From the NCBI GenBank assembly GCA_021792635.1, contig JAJYUH010000002.1, positions 124,001 to 188,000 on the forward strand: a DNA stretch of 64,000 bases, given 5' to 3'. Made by a program: the position numbers and the translations under genes. This DNA comes from Natronospirales bacterium. GTDB lineage: Bacteria; Pseudomonadota; Gammaproteobacteria; Natronospirales; REEB76. How positions within the stretch are numbered: position 1 is the first letter of the stretch; each line of letters opens with the position of its first letter. Below, piece after piece: positions 55,134 through 63,564 of this stretch. Under the pieces are notes generated by a model that made no database searches, was not told where the DNA came from, and saw nothing but the letters and a program-made list of their open reading frames with translations.

Positions 55134-57320
55134 TTACTTGCTGCCTGCTGCAGCGGTCATGGGAGCGGGCAGGCTGCCCACGTCCAGAGCCGCCATATCG
55201 GCAACAATGTGCGCAGTTTCCCGCAGCAGCACGTCGGGTACGAGAGGACTCGAATTGCTGCTGGTGTTATTCCCGCCGGAGTGGGAAGCGCCGGGTTTAG
55301 CGTGCTTGCCGTCCTGCGTCAGCTGGTAGGCAGCTTCCAGATTAGCCACAGGCGGCAGCCCTTTCAGCCGGCGCCAGGCATTGGCAAGCGCCAACCTTTC
55401 ACGATCATGTTCGGTACGCTGCTTTTCCCGTGCGCTCAGCAACAGTGAAACGGATTTCTCATCGCGCTGGGCTTCCAGTTGCCGGATACCCTCCAGATAC
55501 AGCTTCCAGATTGCATTGTGGGCGATACGCGCATCGTGCAGTTCGGTGAGCTCGGGCAGTGCGCGCGTGAGTCCGAGACGCAGAGGAGTGTAATCTGCCG
55601 GCGCGATCCGGTCCCAGGGCAGCGCATCATCCCGGGTCTCTTCGCCGAATTCCTTGGGATTGATGAGCGAGGGCAGAATGATATCGGGCATCACCCCCTT
55701 ATCCTGCGTGCTTGCGCCGTCCACGCGGTAGAACTTGTCTATCGTGAGCTTGAGCTGGCCGGCGTTCCCGTCGTGTGGCACAAAACGGTTTAAATCTATG
55801 AGAGTCTGTACCGTGCCTTTACCATAGGTAACAGAGCCCGCCACGATACCGCGGTGATAGTCCTGGATGGCGGCAGCAAAAATTTCCGAAGCCGAAGCGG
55901 TAAAGCGATTAACCAGCACCGCCAGCGGGCCGCTGTAGGCGATATTGCTGTCATTGTCATCATCCACCTCCACGTTGCCGCTCTTGTCGCGAATTTGCAC
56001 TACAGGTCCATGAGGGATGAACAGTCCTGTAACCTCGGTGGCTTCGAGCAACGAACCACCGCCGTTGTTGCGCAGGTCTATGACCACGCCGCTTACATGC
56101 TCGGCTTCCAGTTCCTGCAGCAGCCTGTGTACGTCACGGGCGGTGCTGATGTAATTTTTTTCACCTTCCGCGCGGCCGCGGAAATCAATATAGAAAGCGG
56201 GGATGTTGATGATGCCGATCTTGTAGCTGCGGCCGTCATGCCTCACAACCATAATTTTCTTGTGGGCGGCCTGAGCCTCCAGCTTCACCGTCTCGCGCAC
56301 CAGGCGGATGACTTTTTCCGGGGAACCGGGTGCGGCACCGGCCGGCAGAATCTGCAGCCGCACCACCGAGCCCTTGGGACCGCGGATGAGCTGGACCACG
56401 TCGTCCAGACGCCAGCCCACCACGTCCACCATATCTCCCTTGTCACCCTGCGCAACCCCGGTGATACGGTCGTCGGGATGCAGTTCATTGCTCTTGGCGG
56501 CAGGGCCTCCCGGAATGATTCGATCCACCCGGGTGTACTCGCCTTCGCTAATCAGAGCGGCGCCGATGCCCTGGAGCTTTAGGCTCATCTCAATCTGGAA
56601 TTCCTGCGACTGGTCCGGCGAGAAATAGTCGGTGTGCGGGTCCAGGGAGTGAGTGTAGGCATTCATGAAAACATCGAACACATCCTCCGGCGCCACCTGG
56701 CGTGCCCGGTAATCAAAATTCTGATAGCGTTTGCGCAGGATATGGGCCGCCTGCTTCCAGGTCTTGCCGGCCAGCAGCAGGCCGATGACATCATTCTTGA
56801 CGCGTTTGCTCCAGATGTTATCCAGCTTCGATGTGCTCTTCGCCCATGGCGCCTTGTGCCGGTCATAGACGTAATTTTCCTTTACCTTCAAGTCGGGTTC
56901 GTGGTCGAGGAGGCTCAGGGCATACTGGATACGCTGCTGGACACGCTGTTGATAGAGGTTGTAAATGGCAAATGCGGGTTTAAGGTTACCGTCCCGTATG
57001 GCGTCATCCAGGGTATTGCGATAGGGCGCGAAGCCGGCAATATCAGACTGCAGAAAATAACTGCGATTCGGATCAAGATCTTCAAGATAGTGTCTGAGTA
57101 TCTGGCGTGAGAGTGCATCATTCAGAGGCTCTTTGCCGTAGTGGTAGCGTGTGAGAATGCCGGCGATGGTTTCATCCACCAGTGTTTCACGCGGCTGGGG
57201 GCTGAGTGCCGGCAATGGAGCCAGGACACGGTTTGCGGGCAAGGTAGCAGCGGCATTACCGGCAAGTGTGACGGCAAGTGTGCCGATGGCAATCAGCAGA
57301 AAAAGAGGCTTGTGGCGCAT
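55134..57320 (-). CDS. prc: Tail-specific protease Prc (S41, C-terminal processing)
   Basis: Periplasmic protease of 728 residues, close to E. coli Prc/Tsp (about 680). A signal peptide (to about residue 26), a long helical N-domain, a PDZ domain (GIGAALISEGEYTRVDRII near 252) and the catalytic Ser in RFTASASEIFAAAIQDY near 470 with Lys in YGKGTVQTL near 497 are visible. It trims penicillin-binding protein 3 and degrades tagged proteins in E. coli. Confidence 0.95.
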   Translation of the reverse strand: MRHKPLFLLIAIGTLAVTLAGNAAATLPANRVLAPLPALSPQPRETLVDETIAGILTRYHYGKEPLNDALSRQILRHYLEDLDPNRSYFLQSDIAGFAPYRNTLDDAIRDGNLKPAFAIYNLYQQRVQQRIQYALSLLDHEPDLKVKENYVYDRHKAPWAKSTSKLDNIWSKRVKNDVIGLLLAGKTWKQAAHILRKRYQNFDYRARQVAPEDVFDVFMNAYTHSLDPHTDYFSPDQSQEFQIEMSLKLQGIGAALISEGEYTRVDRIIPGGPAAKSNELHPDDRITGVAQGDKGDMVDVVGWRLDDVVQLIRGPKGSVVRLQILPAGAAPGSPEKVIRLVRETVKLEAQAAHKKIMVVRHDGRSYKIGIINIPAFYIDFRGRAEGEKNYISTARDVHRLLQELEAEHVSGVVIDLRNNGGGSLLEATEVTGLFIPHGPVVQIRDKSGNVEVDDDNDSNIAYSGPLAVLVNRFTASASEIFAAAIQDYHRGIVAGSVTYGKGTVQTLIDLNRFVPHDGNAGQLKLTIDKFYRVDGASTQDKGVMPDIILPSLINPKEFGEETRDDALPWDRIAPADYTPLRLGLTRALPELTELHDARIAHNAIWKLYLEGIRQLEAQRDEKSVSLLLSAREKQRTEHDRERLALANAWRRLKGLPPVANLEAAYQLTQDGKHAKPGASHSGGNNTSSNSSPLVPDVLLRETAHIVADMAALDVGSLPAPMTAAAGSK

Positions 57321-58178
57321 CTTGGAGAGACATCCTGTTGGCGGGAGCCGTTTCCGGGGCGGGCACGGCGCGGACTGTGGATTTCAGCAGTTACATATTA
57401 CTTGGAAGTGGGGTGAGAGTGCGAGCATCTGCTGTGCAAGATGCGACTGCTGTAACGGGGAAGGCCGGCTATCCGCCAACAGGCGACCGCGGGTGGTCTC
57501 GACGCTGACCATGAAAGCCGTGCGGATGCGTCCCATGAGCTTGATCGGGGCGATTTTTGACGGCTGTACGCCCCGGGTCATTGGCCAGCCGTCCCCGGCA
57601 GTGGCGATCGGGGCGGGACTGAACTTTGAATTTCCGGTTTTGCCCGGCAGTGGACCCGCGTCTGGGCATTTCCCGCGGTGGCGGTGCTGACGGGTATCTT
57701 CAAATACGGTTGTGGCGGGTATGCGGGCACTGTTTCAGTGCATCCGGGCCGGTCCGGGAGATGGCGGTTGCGGGGTTTAGCGCCCTGTACTGTCCGGGGC
57801 CGATGCTTGGGTACCCGGTTTTTCCGGGAAATTCCGCCAATTCTTAAACCGGATCAGGATAGGCTATGGGACTCGCGCCTATGCCGTGTGTCACACACAG
57901 GCGTATGCTACAGTATCCCAGCAATGTGTTGAGACTGCCCCGGGGCAGGGTAAAACCATAAAAATTTTCTCTTCAGACCCCGCAGCTTATTGACTTGGCT
58001 AGGTGGATTCGAGTAAAAAACGTGGCCCACTATTGGACGGTGCGTTCGAGTCAATATCTTTAAAAGGCCCGCTATTGGACGGTGCGATGGATGCTACTGG
58101 GTGGTTCAGGCTGCCGCAGGGCGTACATGCGCGTTTGTAAACAGCACATACCAAATCCGGTATTGCAGGAGACTTTAA
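57321..58178. other. 858-base stretch without a supported gene; holds a direct repeat
   Basis: Only short frames without initiation signals or recognisable products are present. Near the exbB end, a 21-base direct repeat with one difference (58024-58044 and 58066-58086, offset 42 bases) stands out. The AT-rich stretch at 57955-58065 could hold the exbB promoter. Confidence 0.55.
58024..58086 (+). repeat. Paired 21-base direct repeats upstream of exbB
   Basis: GGCCCRCTATTGGACGGTGC plus a final G occurs twice (58024-58044, 58066-58086), offset by 42 bases, about four helical turns. The second copy ends 92 bases before the exbB start. The spacing suggests two binding sites for one regulator on the same DNA face; they do not look like Fur boxes. 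Confidence 0.5.
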
Positions 58179-58790
58179 GTGAGTATTCAAGAGCTTATTC
58201 ATATAGCTGGAGTTTCGGGTGGCATCCTGTACGTGATTATCTTCATCCTGTTGGTGGCGCTAGTCATTATCATTGACCGGACCTGGTATCTCGCGAAGAT
58301 TGTCAGGCAGGGTGAGCTGATCGCACATACAGTGCTTGAGACAGAGGGTGTGGATCGTGATGCGTTGATGGACCTTGCGGTCCGCACTGCCAAGTATCCA
58401 CAAGGCGCTGTGCTGGAAGTGGCGCTCAAGTATCCCGATGTCAAGGACCCGGTGCGTCTCGCGGATCTCATCGAGGAAACCATCCTGCTGCAGGCACCGC
58501 GCATTGATCGTGGTCTGTGGGCGCTGGATACCATCGTGACACTCGGCCCGCTGCTTGGACTGCTGGGCACGATCGTGGGTATCTTCGAGGCGTTCAAGGT
58601 GCTCGGCGCCGCCGACACAGCCCCCACCAAGGTGACCGGCGGTGTGGCCGAAGCGCTCGTGGCCACCGCCGCGGGTTTGTTCGTCGCCATCATTGGTCTC
58701 GTATTCTTCAACGGCCTTAACAACCGCGTTCGTCTGATTCTGCATCAGATGGAGGCTATCAAAGTAATGCTCGTCAACCGTCTCACCTGA
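58179..58790 (+). CDS. exbB: ExbB/TolQ-family proton channel protein
   Basis: MotA/TolQ/ExbB-family inner-membrane protein of 203 residues with three helices. The conserved segment TLGPLLGLLGTIVGIFEAFK lies near residues 122-141, and a second TM bundle with VATAAGLFVAIIGLVFFN near 161. It couples proton flow to energise TonB. GTG 58179 has AGGAG 7 bases upstream. Confidence 0.92.
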   Translation: MSIQELIHIAGVSGGILYVIIFILLVALVIIIDRTWYLAKIVRQGELIAHTVLETEGVDRDALMDLAVRTAKYPQGAVLEVALKYPDVKDPVRLADLIEETILLQAPRIDRGLWALDTIVTLGPLLGLLGTIVGIFEAFKVLGAADTAPTKVTGGVAEALVATAAGLFVAIIGLVFFNGLNNRVRLILHQMEAIKVMLVNRLT

Positions 58791-58865
58791 GAGCGGCCGG
58801 GCATGCCCGGAAGACGTGGTTAATCTTCAACTGGCCGTCATACGCGGCCAAGGCAGGCAGTTGCA

Positions 58866-59261
58866 ATGAAGGGTTTCTTTGAAAAAAAGAAAGGAAGAAT
58901 CGAGATCATCCCGATGATCGACATTATGTTCTTCCTGCTGGTGTTCTTTGTCATGATCACGCTGCGCATGATTCCGGCCACGGGCATCGCCTCCAAGCTG
59001 CCGCGCAGCAGTACCGCGGTAACTATCGAACGGCCCAAGGTCCTCATCAGCCTGCAGGCCGATGGTGAAATCGTGGTCGAGGGCCAGAAAATGACGGCTG
59101 ACCAGCTCACGTCTTATCTTCTGGGGCGCGATCCCGCGCATGCGAATGTAACCATTGCGGGTGCCAAACAGGCGTCGCTCCAGGATCTCGTGATTGTCAT
59201 GGATGCGTGCCGGGAAGCGGGTGTGACCCAGATCGGTATCGCCGCCAGAAACATCAATTAA
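58866..59261 (+). CDS. exbD: ExbD/TolR-family protein
   Basis: A 131-residue partner of ExbB. The single N-terminal helix contains the conserved Asp (IIPMIDIMFFLLVFFVMI near residue 13); a periplasmic domain follows. It lies 75 bases after exbB and 15 before tonB. Confidence 0.92.
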   Translation: MKGFFEKKKGRIEIIPMIDIMFFLLVFFVMITLRMIPATGIASKLPRSSTAVTIERPKVLISLQADGEIVVEGQKMTADQLTSYLLGRDPAHANVTIAGAKQASLQDLVIVMDACREAGVTQIGIAARNIN

Positions 59262-59276
59262 GCCATAGGCCCAACA

Positions 59277-59939
59277 GTGGAAAGAAAGTACGTTTTCACC
59301 GACGGCCTGTTCACAGCCCGGTCTGGTTACACGATCATCGCGGCGGTGATCCTCGAGGCACTCATCATCCTCGCGGTGGCGGGTGTGCTTATCTGGGAGC
59401 AGATGCACCCCATGCCACTGCCGCCTGAGCAGAAAACCGCACTGATTACCATCCCGCCGACGCCGCCGCCGCCTCCTCCTCCTCCACCCAAGACGCCGCA
59501 GCCGCCGATCCCGAATCCGCCGACACCGCAGCCTTTGAGCGAGGTGCCGCCGATTCCGACGCCGATTCCGACGCCGGACGCGGTACCGCCGCCGCCGCCT
59601 TCGCCGCCGCCCACGCCGACGCCGCCGCAGCCGACGGTGGATATTGCGGCCATCCGGGCAAATTTCTATTCAGAAATTCATGCGGCGATCGATGCCGCCA
59701 AGGCTTACCCGCGTCAGGCGATCTTGTCCGGTGCGACCGGTACCACCGAAGTGGCGTTTGACTACCTCGATGGACAGGTCAGCCATATCCGTATTATTCG
59801 TTCCAGCGGTGATCGTGGGCTGGATCGCGCGGCAATGGATGCCGTGACGCGCGCCCGCTATCCGCAGCCGCCGCCGCAGTTCCAGGGGCAGACACTGTAT
59901 CTCACCGTACCGGTTGTCTTTAACTTGGGTGGATCCTAA
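59277..59939 (+). CDS. tonB: TonB-family energy transducer
   Basis: A 220-residue protein with one N-terminal helix (TIIAAVILEALIILAVAGVL), a Pro-rich spacer (about residues 59-120) and a C-terminal TonB domain (ILSGATGTTEVAFDYLDGQV near 145, RSSGDRGLDRAAMDAV near 171). It opens outer-membrane TonB receptors using the ExbBD motor. The start is GTG 59277. A strong terminator follows 24 bases on. No receptor gene is nearby. Confidence 0.9.
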   Translation: MERKYVFTDGLFTARSGYTIIAAVILEALIILAVAGVLIWEQMHPMPLPPEQKTALITIPPTPPPPPPPPPKTPQPPIPNPPTPQPLSEVPPIPTPIPTPDAVPPPPPSPPPTPTPPQPTVDIAAIRANFYSEIHAAIDAAKAYPRQAILSGATGTTEVAFDYLDGQVSHIRIIRSSGDRGLDRAAMDAVTRARYPQPPPQFQGQTLYLTVPVVFNLGGS

Positions 59940-59962
59940 ATAAGGTTCACCGCAAACAAAAG

Positions 59963-59996
59963 AAGCCGCCTGCCGAAACGCAGGCGGCTTTGTTTT
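59963..59996 (+). terminator. Terminator of the exbB-exbD-tonB operon
   Basis: An 11-bp perfect stem (AAGCCGCCTGC / GCAGGCGGCTT) with a 6-nt loop is followed by TGTTTT. On the opposite strand it is followed by CTTTTGTTT, so it may work both ways. Confidence 0.92.
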
Positions 59997-60252
59997 CCGA
60001 TGCTTAAAGTTCGTTCCCCTGCGCGGTGGGCAATTTCAAACCGGGTCTTTGAGAGGCGCACTGTCAGTGCCCGCACGAATTTGCCGGCACATTGTGCAAT
60101 ACCGCGAAGGCATCTTGGGCTCGGGCAGTGTGCGCACGAAGCAAACAGGACGGAGACCGGCAAGCCGGAACAAACCCCTGATCCAGGTGTACGCAAGACA
60201 TCCCGTCCGCCGAACATGCTGTCATGCACAGGGGCACGTCACTGAATTCCTG

Positions 60253-60281
60253 TTGACAATTTCCCGCCCCCGTGTTTTGCT
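60253..60281 (+). promoter_or_regulatory. Promoter driving the fluoride riboswitch transcript
   Basis: Consensus TTGACA (60253-60258), a 17-nt spacer and TTTGCT (60276-60281), preceded by TG in the extended -10 position. The -10 box is weak, but the start would fall about 10 bases before the aptamer, as expected for a riboswitch leader. Confidence 0.55.
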
Positions 60282-60296
60282 TAGTAACACAAGTAC

Positions 60297-60341
60297 GGCG
60301 ATGGAGTTCGCCCATAACCGCCCAGGGGGCTAATGACTCCT
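60297..60341 (+). promoter_or_regulatory. Fluoride riboswitch aptamer (crcB motif)
   Basis: The aptamer matches the fluoride riboswitch architecture. P1 is GGCG (60297-60300) / CGCC (60309-60312), with ATGGAGT in its loop; the stem GCCC (60320-60323) / GGGC (60327-60330) comes next; then the conserved TAATGACTCCTA (consensus has G at the third position). GGAGT (60303-60307) pairs with ACTCC (60336-60340) as the pseudoknot. Fluoride binding should stabilise this fold and turn expression on. It controls a hydrogenase-4-like operon rather than a fluoride exporter. Confidence 0.93.
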
Positions 60342-60370
60342 AACTGAACCGACATGAAGTTCAGAGGAGT
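60336..60370 (+). promoter_or_regulatory. Expression platform sequestering a ribosome-binding site
   Basis: ACTCCT (60336-60341) and CTGAAC (60344-60349) can pair with AGGAGT (60365-60370) and GTTCAG (60359-60364), with a two-base AA bulge. The right arm contains the Shine-Dalgarno AGGAG. ACTCC is shared with the aptamer pseudoknot, so the two folds exclude each other: without fluoride the site is hidden, with fluoride it is free. This is a translational ON switch read directly from base pairing. Confidence 0.75.
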
Positions 60371-60377
60371 TCTGTGC

Positions 60378-60485
60378 GTGGCATACTGCAAGGCATGCCC
60401 GGGTACTGCGTACCGCAGTTCCGGTAACCGACATCTAACACCACTCGGACCTGCCGTGCGGCGCCGCAGGTGCGTCCATGCTTAG
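60378..60485 (+). CDS. Possible 35-codon leader ORF overlapping hyfC
   Basis: GTG 60378 lies 8 bases after the switched AGGAG and opens a 35-codon frame ending with TAG at 60483-60485, which overlaps the hyfC ATG at 60478. The product (MAYCKACPGTAYRSSGN, then basic) matches nothing I know. An alternative GTG 60374, 4 bases after AGGAG, gives a 17-codon frame. The switched site is 109 bases from hyfC, and an in-frame stop (60436) bars direct extension, so leader translation with coupling to hyfC is the simplest reading. No expression evidence exists. Confidence 0.4.
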   Translation: MAYCKACPGTAYRSSGNRHLTPLGPAVRRRRCVHA

Positions 60486-61422
60486 GGATATCCTTGCCCA
60501 GGTCGCCCAGGTGCTGGCGGTGCTGCTGCTCGCGCCGCTCATCCAGGGATTCATCCTGCGTTACGAAGAGCGGGTACAGCGCGCCCGCGGACCTTCCATC
60601 CTGCAGCCCTATCGCGACCTGTGGAAATTGTTCCACAAGCAACTGGTCATTCCCGAAACCGCCTCCTGGGTGTTCTGGGCGGCGCCGGTTGTGGCCTTCA
60701 CGAGCATGCTTACCGTGCCGCTGCTGATCCCGGTGCTGACCAATTACCCGCTGCCGCTTTCCGACATGGGTGACATCCTCGGCGGCGGCCTGATCCTCAC
60801 GCTGGGCACGTTGTTCGTGAATCTGGCGGCACTGGACAGCGGCAGCGCCTACGGCGGCATCGGCTCCAGCCGCACGGTCATGCTTTCCATCCTTGCCGAG
60901 CCTACGCTCATCCTGGTGTTCGTGGGGATCACCCTGATGGCCCAGGCCATGCTGCCGTTCGTCGTCAATCACCTGCTCGTCGCCAGTCCGGCCGTGTACT
61001 GGAGCCCCACACACCTGTTTCTGGTGCTGGCGTTTTTCATCCTGCTGCTGGTGGAGACCGACAGGCTGCCGATCCACTCCAGCACCCACATCGAGGTGTA
61101 CATGATTGAGGAGGCCCGCATCCTCGAGTATTCCGGCCCGCTGCTCGGCCTGCTCAAGTGGGCCTCCATGATGAAGCAATTCATCCTGTACACCATCTTT
61201 TGCAATGTGCTGGTGATTCCCTGGGGCCTGTCGGTCCAAGGTACGGCCATCGGCATTCTGGCCGCCGCCGCAGTCCTGGTGCTCAAGTTCTTCCTGGTGG
61301 GTGCGGCCATGGTGGTGGTGGAAACCGTGCAATCGCGCCTGCGCTTCTACCGTTACCAGGAACCGCTGGCGGCCTCGTTCCTGCTGGCGATCCTCGCCAT
61401 CCTTGCCAACCAGATCAGGTGA
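60478..61422 (+). CDS. hyfC: Hydrogenase-4 / formate hydrogenlyase HyfC-like (NuoH-like) subunit
   Basis: Membrane subunit of 314 residues in the NuoH/HyfC family, which links the hydrogenase-type module to the proton-pumping arm. The run RARGPSILQPYRDLWKLFHK near residues 35-54 is the loop facing the quinone/hydrogenase interface, and IEEARILEYSGPLLGLLKWA near 206 the second conserved loop. Eight or so hydrophobic segments are present. Only GCAGG lies near ATG 60478; upstream extension is blocked by a stop at 60436. The gene is under the fluoride riboswitch. Confidence 0.9.
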   Translation: MLRDILAQVAQVLAVLLLAPLIQGFILRYEERVQRARGPSILQPYRDLWKLFHKQLVIPETASWVFWAAPVVAFTSMLTVPLLIPVLTNYPLPLSDMGDILGGGLILTLGTLFVNLAALDSGSAYGGIGSSRTVMLSILAEPTLILVFVGITLMAQAMLPFVVNHLLVASPAVYWSPTHLFLVLAFFILLLVETDRLPIHSSTHIEVYMIEEARILEYSGPLLGLLKWASMMKQFILYTIFCNVLVIPWGLSVQGTAIGILAAAAVLVLKFFLVGAAMVVVETVQSRLRFYRYQEPLAASFLLAILAILANQIR

Positions 61423-61425
61423 AGC

Positions 61426-62106
61426 ATGCTCGCCGCCCATCTTGATCCGTTGGCCGCCTCGCTTTTCAGCCTCATCGCCATCGCCAGCATGCTGCTGTCG
61501 TTCGTGATGCTGGGTTCGCGTTGGCTGAAGAACTATATGTACGCCTTTGGCATCCAGTCCTGGCTCATCGCCCTGCTGTCGGCGCTGGTCGGCTATTACG
61601 GGCATTACCCCGAGCTTTACCTGGTGGCGATTTTCACGCTCCTGTTCAGAGGTCTGCTCCTGCCGTATCTCGTGATGCGCATCCTGCAACGGCTGCATGT
61701 GGAACGGGAATTGCATCTCATCCTGCGTCCCTCCGCAAGCCTGGTGGCCGGCGCCGCGTGCGCGCTCTTCGCCTTGCTGGTGGCATCCCGGGTGAGCGCA
61801 GCCATCGGGCTGACACAAAACATCGTGGTGCTGGCGCTGATGGTGATGCTGACCATGAAACTGGTGGGTTTTCTGATGCTGAGCGTGCGGCATGAGGCGG
61901 TGAGCCAGATCCTCGGCCTGCTATTGCTGGAAAACGGCATATTCCTGGGTTCCCAGATACTCATTCCCGGCATGCCTTTGCTCATCGAACTGGTCATTCT
62001 GTTTGACCTGCTGGTGGCGGTGGCGTGTTTCGGTGTGCTGGTGCGTTACCTCATGACGCACGTCGGCAGCACCAGCAGTCTCGATCTCAAGCGACTGGTG
62101 GGCTAG
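61426..62106 (+). CDS. hyfE: HyfE-like membrane subunit
   Basis: Membrane protein of 226 residues like HyfE, which corresponds to a NuoK-like module with extra N-terminal helices. The NuoK-type segment EAVSQILGLLLLENGIFLGS lies near residues 152-171. The start is 3 bases after the hyfC stop, and hyfF begins 3 bases after its own stop. Confidence 0.88.
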   Translation: MLAAHLDPLAASLFSLIAIASMLLSFVMLGSRWLKNYMYAFGIQSWLIALLSALVGYYGHYPELYLVAIFTLLFRGLLLPYLVMRILQRLHVERELHLILRPSASLVAGAACALFALLVASRVSAAIGLTQNIVVLALMVMLTMKLVGFLMLSVRHEAVSQILGLLLLENGIFLGSQILIPGMPLLIELVILFDLLVAVACFGVLVRYLMTHVGSTSSLDLKRLVG

Positions 62107-62109
62107 CGC

Positions 62110-63564
62110 ATGACCTTCGAGCTGTGCGTGATTGTCATTGCACCACTGGTCGCCATCCTGGCGGCGGGCGTACCCCCGCGTCCGCGGGTAGTGGAGTATG
62201 TGAATCTGCTGGCCAGCCTGGCGGTACTCCTCGCTGCCTTGCCATTGCCTTTCCGCATCCGCACACCGCTGTTCTACTGGGGCGGTTACGTGATCGTAGA
62301 TCAGCTGGGGGCATGGGGGATTTTGTGCACGGCCGTGGTGTATTTTCTGGCCTCGATATACGCCATCGGTTACATGCGTCTGATGGATCGTCCCAAGCGG
62401 CTGGTGAATTTCTATGCGCTGTTTGCCGCCTTCGCCTGGACCATGCTGGTGGCACCGCTCATGAACAATCCCGGTGTGTTCTGGATCGCCATCGAACTCA
62501 CTACCCTGGTGAGCACCTTTCTGGTGGGTTTCGAACGCGAGGCGGAGAGCATGGAAGCGGCGTGGAAATACATTATTGTGGTCTCCGCCGGTATCAGTCT
62601 TGCGCTGCTCGGCACGGTGCTGCTGTATTGGGGCGGCAGTCTGGTGCTGGGACCTGCCTACGATATGACCTGGCAGGTGCTGCGGGACGTGGCACCGCGT
62701 ATGAACCCGGTGCTGCTCAAGCTGGGATTCCTGCTGGTGCTGGTCGGTTATGGCACCAAGGTCGGTCTGGCGCCCATGCATACCTGGTTGCCGGATGCGC
62801 ATAGCGAAGGTCCGGCACCGGTATCCGCCATGTTGTCCGGCGCGCTGCTCAATACCGCCATGCTCGGAATTGTGCGCTACCTGGCGGTGACGGATGCGGC
62901 CGGCATCGGTCTGCTGCCGCGTACCGCGCTGGTGGTGCTGGGCATCTTGTCGGTATTCGTGGGGGCGCTGTTCATTGTGCGTCAGGAGGGCGTCAAGCGC
63001 CTCATGGCTTATTCCAGCGTTGAGCACATGGGTATCCTGGCGCTTGGTTTCGGTTTCGGCGGCGTACTGGGCATCGCCGGCGCGCTCTATCACATGCTGA
63101 ATCATTCCCTCAACAAGTCGCTGATGTTTTTCGGCGCCGGCAATGTCATGCGCCGTTACGGCACCAAGGAAATGCCAGGCATACGCCGTGTACTGAGTGA
63201 ATTTCCCGTTTCGGGTCTGCTATGGCTCGCGGGAGCCGTCGCCATTACCGGTGCACCGCCCTTCGGCACGTTCCTGGGGGAGTTCAGCATCCTGCGGGCC
63301 GGGTTTGGCAGCCCCAATATCTGGGCGGCGCTCATCATGCTGGTGCTGCTCATCGTTATTTTCATCGGCTTTCTCAATCACTTCCGTGCCATGTACTTCG
63401 GCAGGAAGCCGGAAACGCTGCCCGCCGGGTGCTGGGGGGGGAGCTGGGGCGTGGCACCCATGTGGCTGGCACTGGTGCCGCTGCTGGTGCTGGGATTGTG
63501 GTGGCCGGAGCGCCTGCTGACTCTGTTCGCGGCGATCGCGCATGGATTGGGAGCAGCGTCATGA
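62110..63564 (+). CDS. hyfF: HyfF-like antiporter-type (NuoN/L/M) subunit
   Basis: A 484-residue proton-translocating subunit of the NuoL/M/N-MrpD superfamily. It contains the hallmark HTWLPDAHSEGPAPVSAMLSG near residue 224, the broken-helix Lys/His region YSSVEHMGILALGFGFGG near 302, and MLNHSLNKSLMFFGAGN near 330. It overlaps hyfG by four bases (ATGA). Confidence 0.92.
   Translation: MTFELCVIVIAPLVAILAAGVPPRPRVVEYVNLLASLAVLLAALPLPFRIRTPLFYWGGYVIVDQLGAWGILCTAVVYFLASIYAIGYMRLMDRPKRLVNFYALFAAFAWTMLVAPLMNNPGVFWIAIELTTLVSTFLVGFEREAESMEAAWKYIIVVSAGISLALLGTVLLYWGGSLVLGPAYDMTWQVLRDVAPRMNPVLLKLGFLLVLVGYGTKVGLAPMHTWLPDAHSEGPAPVSAMLSGALLNTAMLGIVRYLAVTDAAGIGLLPRTALVVLGILSVFVGALFIVRQEGVKRLMAYSSVEHMGILALGFGFGGVLGIAGALYHMLNHSLNKSLMFFGAGNVMRRYGTKEMPGIRRVLSEFPVSGLLWLAGAVAITGAPPFGTFLGEFSILRAGFGSPNIWAALIMLVLLIVIFIGFLNHFRAMYFGRKPETLPAGCWGGSWGVAPMWLALVPLLVLGLWWPERLLTLFAAIAHGLGAAS

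Noticed and set aside
58018-58090. CRISPR-like repeats near exbB
   Set aside because: Only two copies and a single 21-base spacer; this is a direct repeat, not an array.
60361-61893. 510-codon open frame on the minus strand, rich in His and Gln
   Set aside because: It lies antisense to hyfC and hyfE, which have clear family motifs; its composition is what a reversed membrane-protein gene gives.
61921-63105. 394-codon open frame on the minus strand
   Set aside because: Antisense shadow of hyfE/hyfF with His/Gln-rich low-complexity composition and no recognisable domain.
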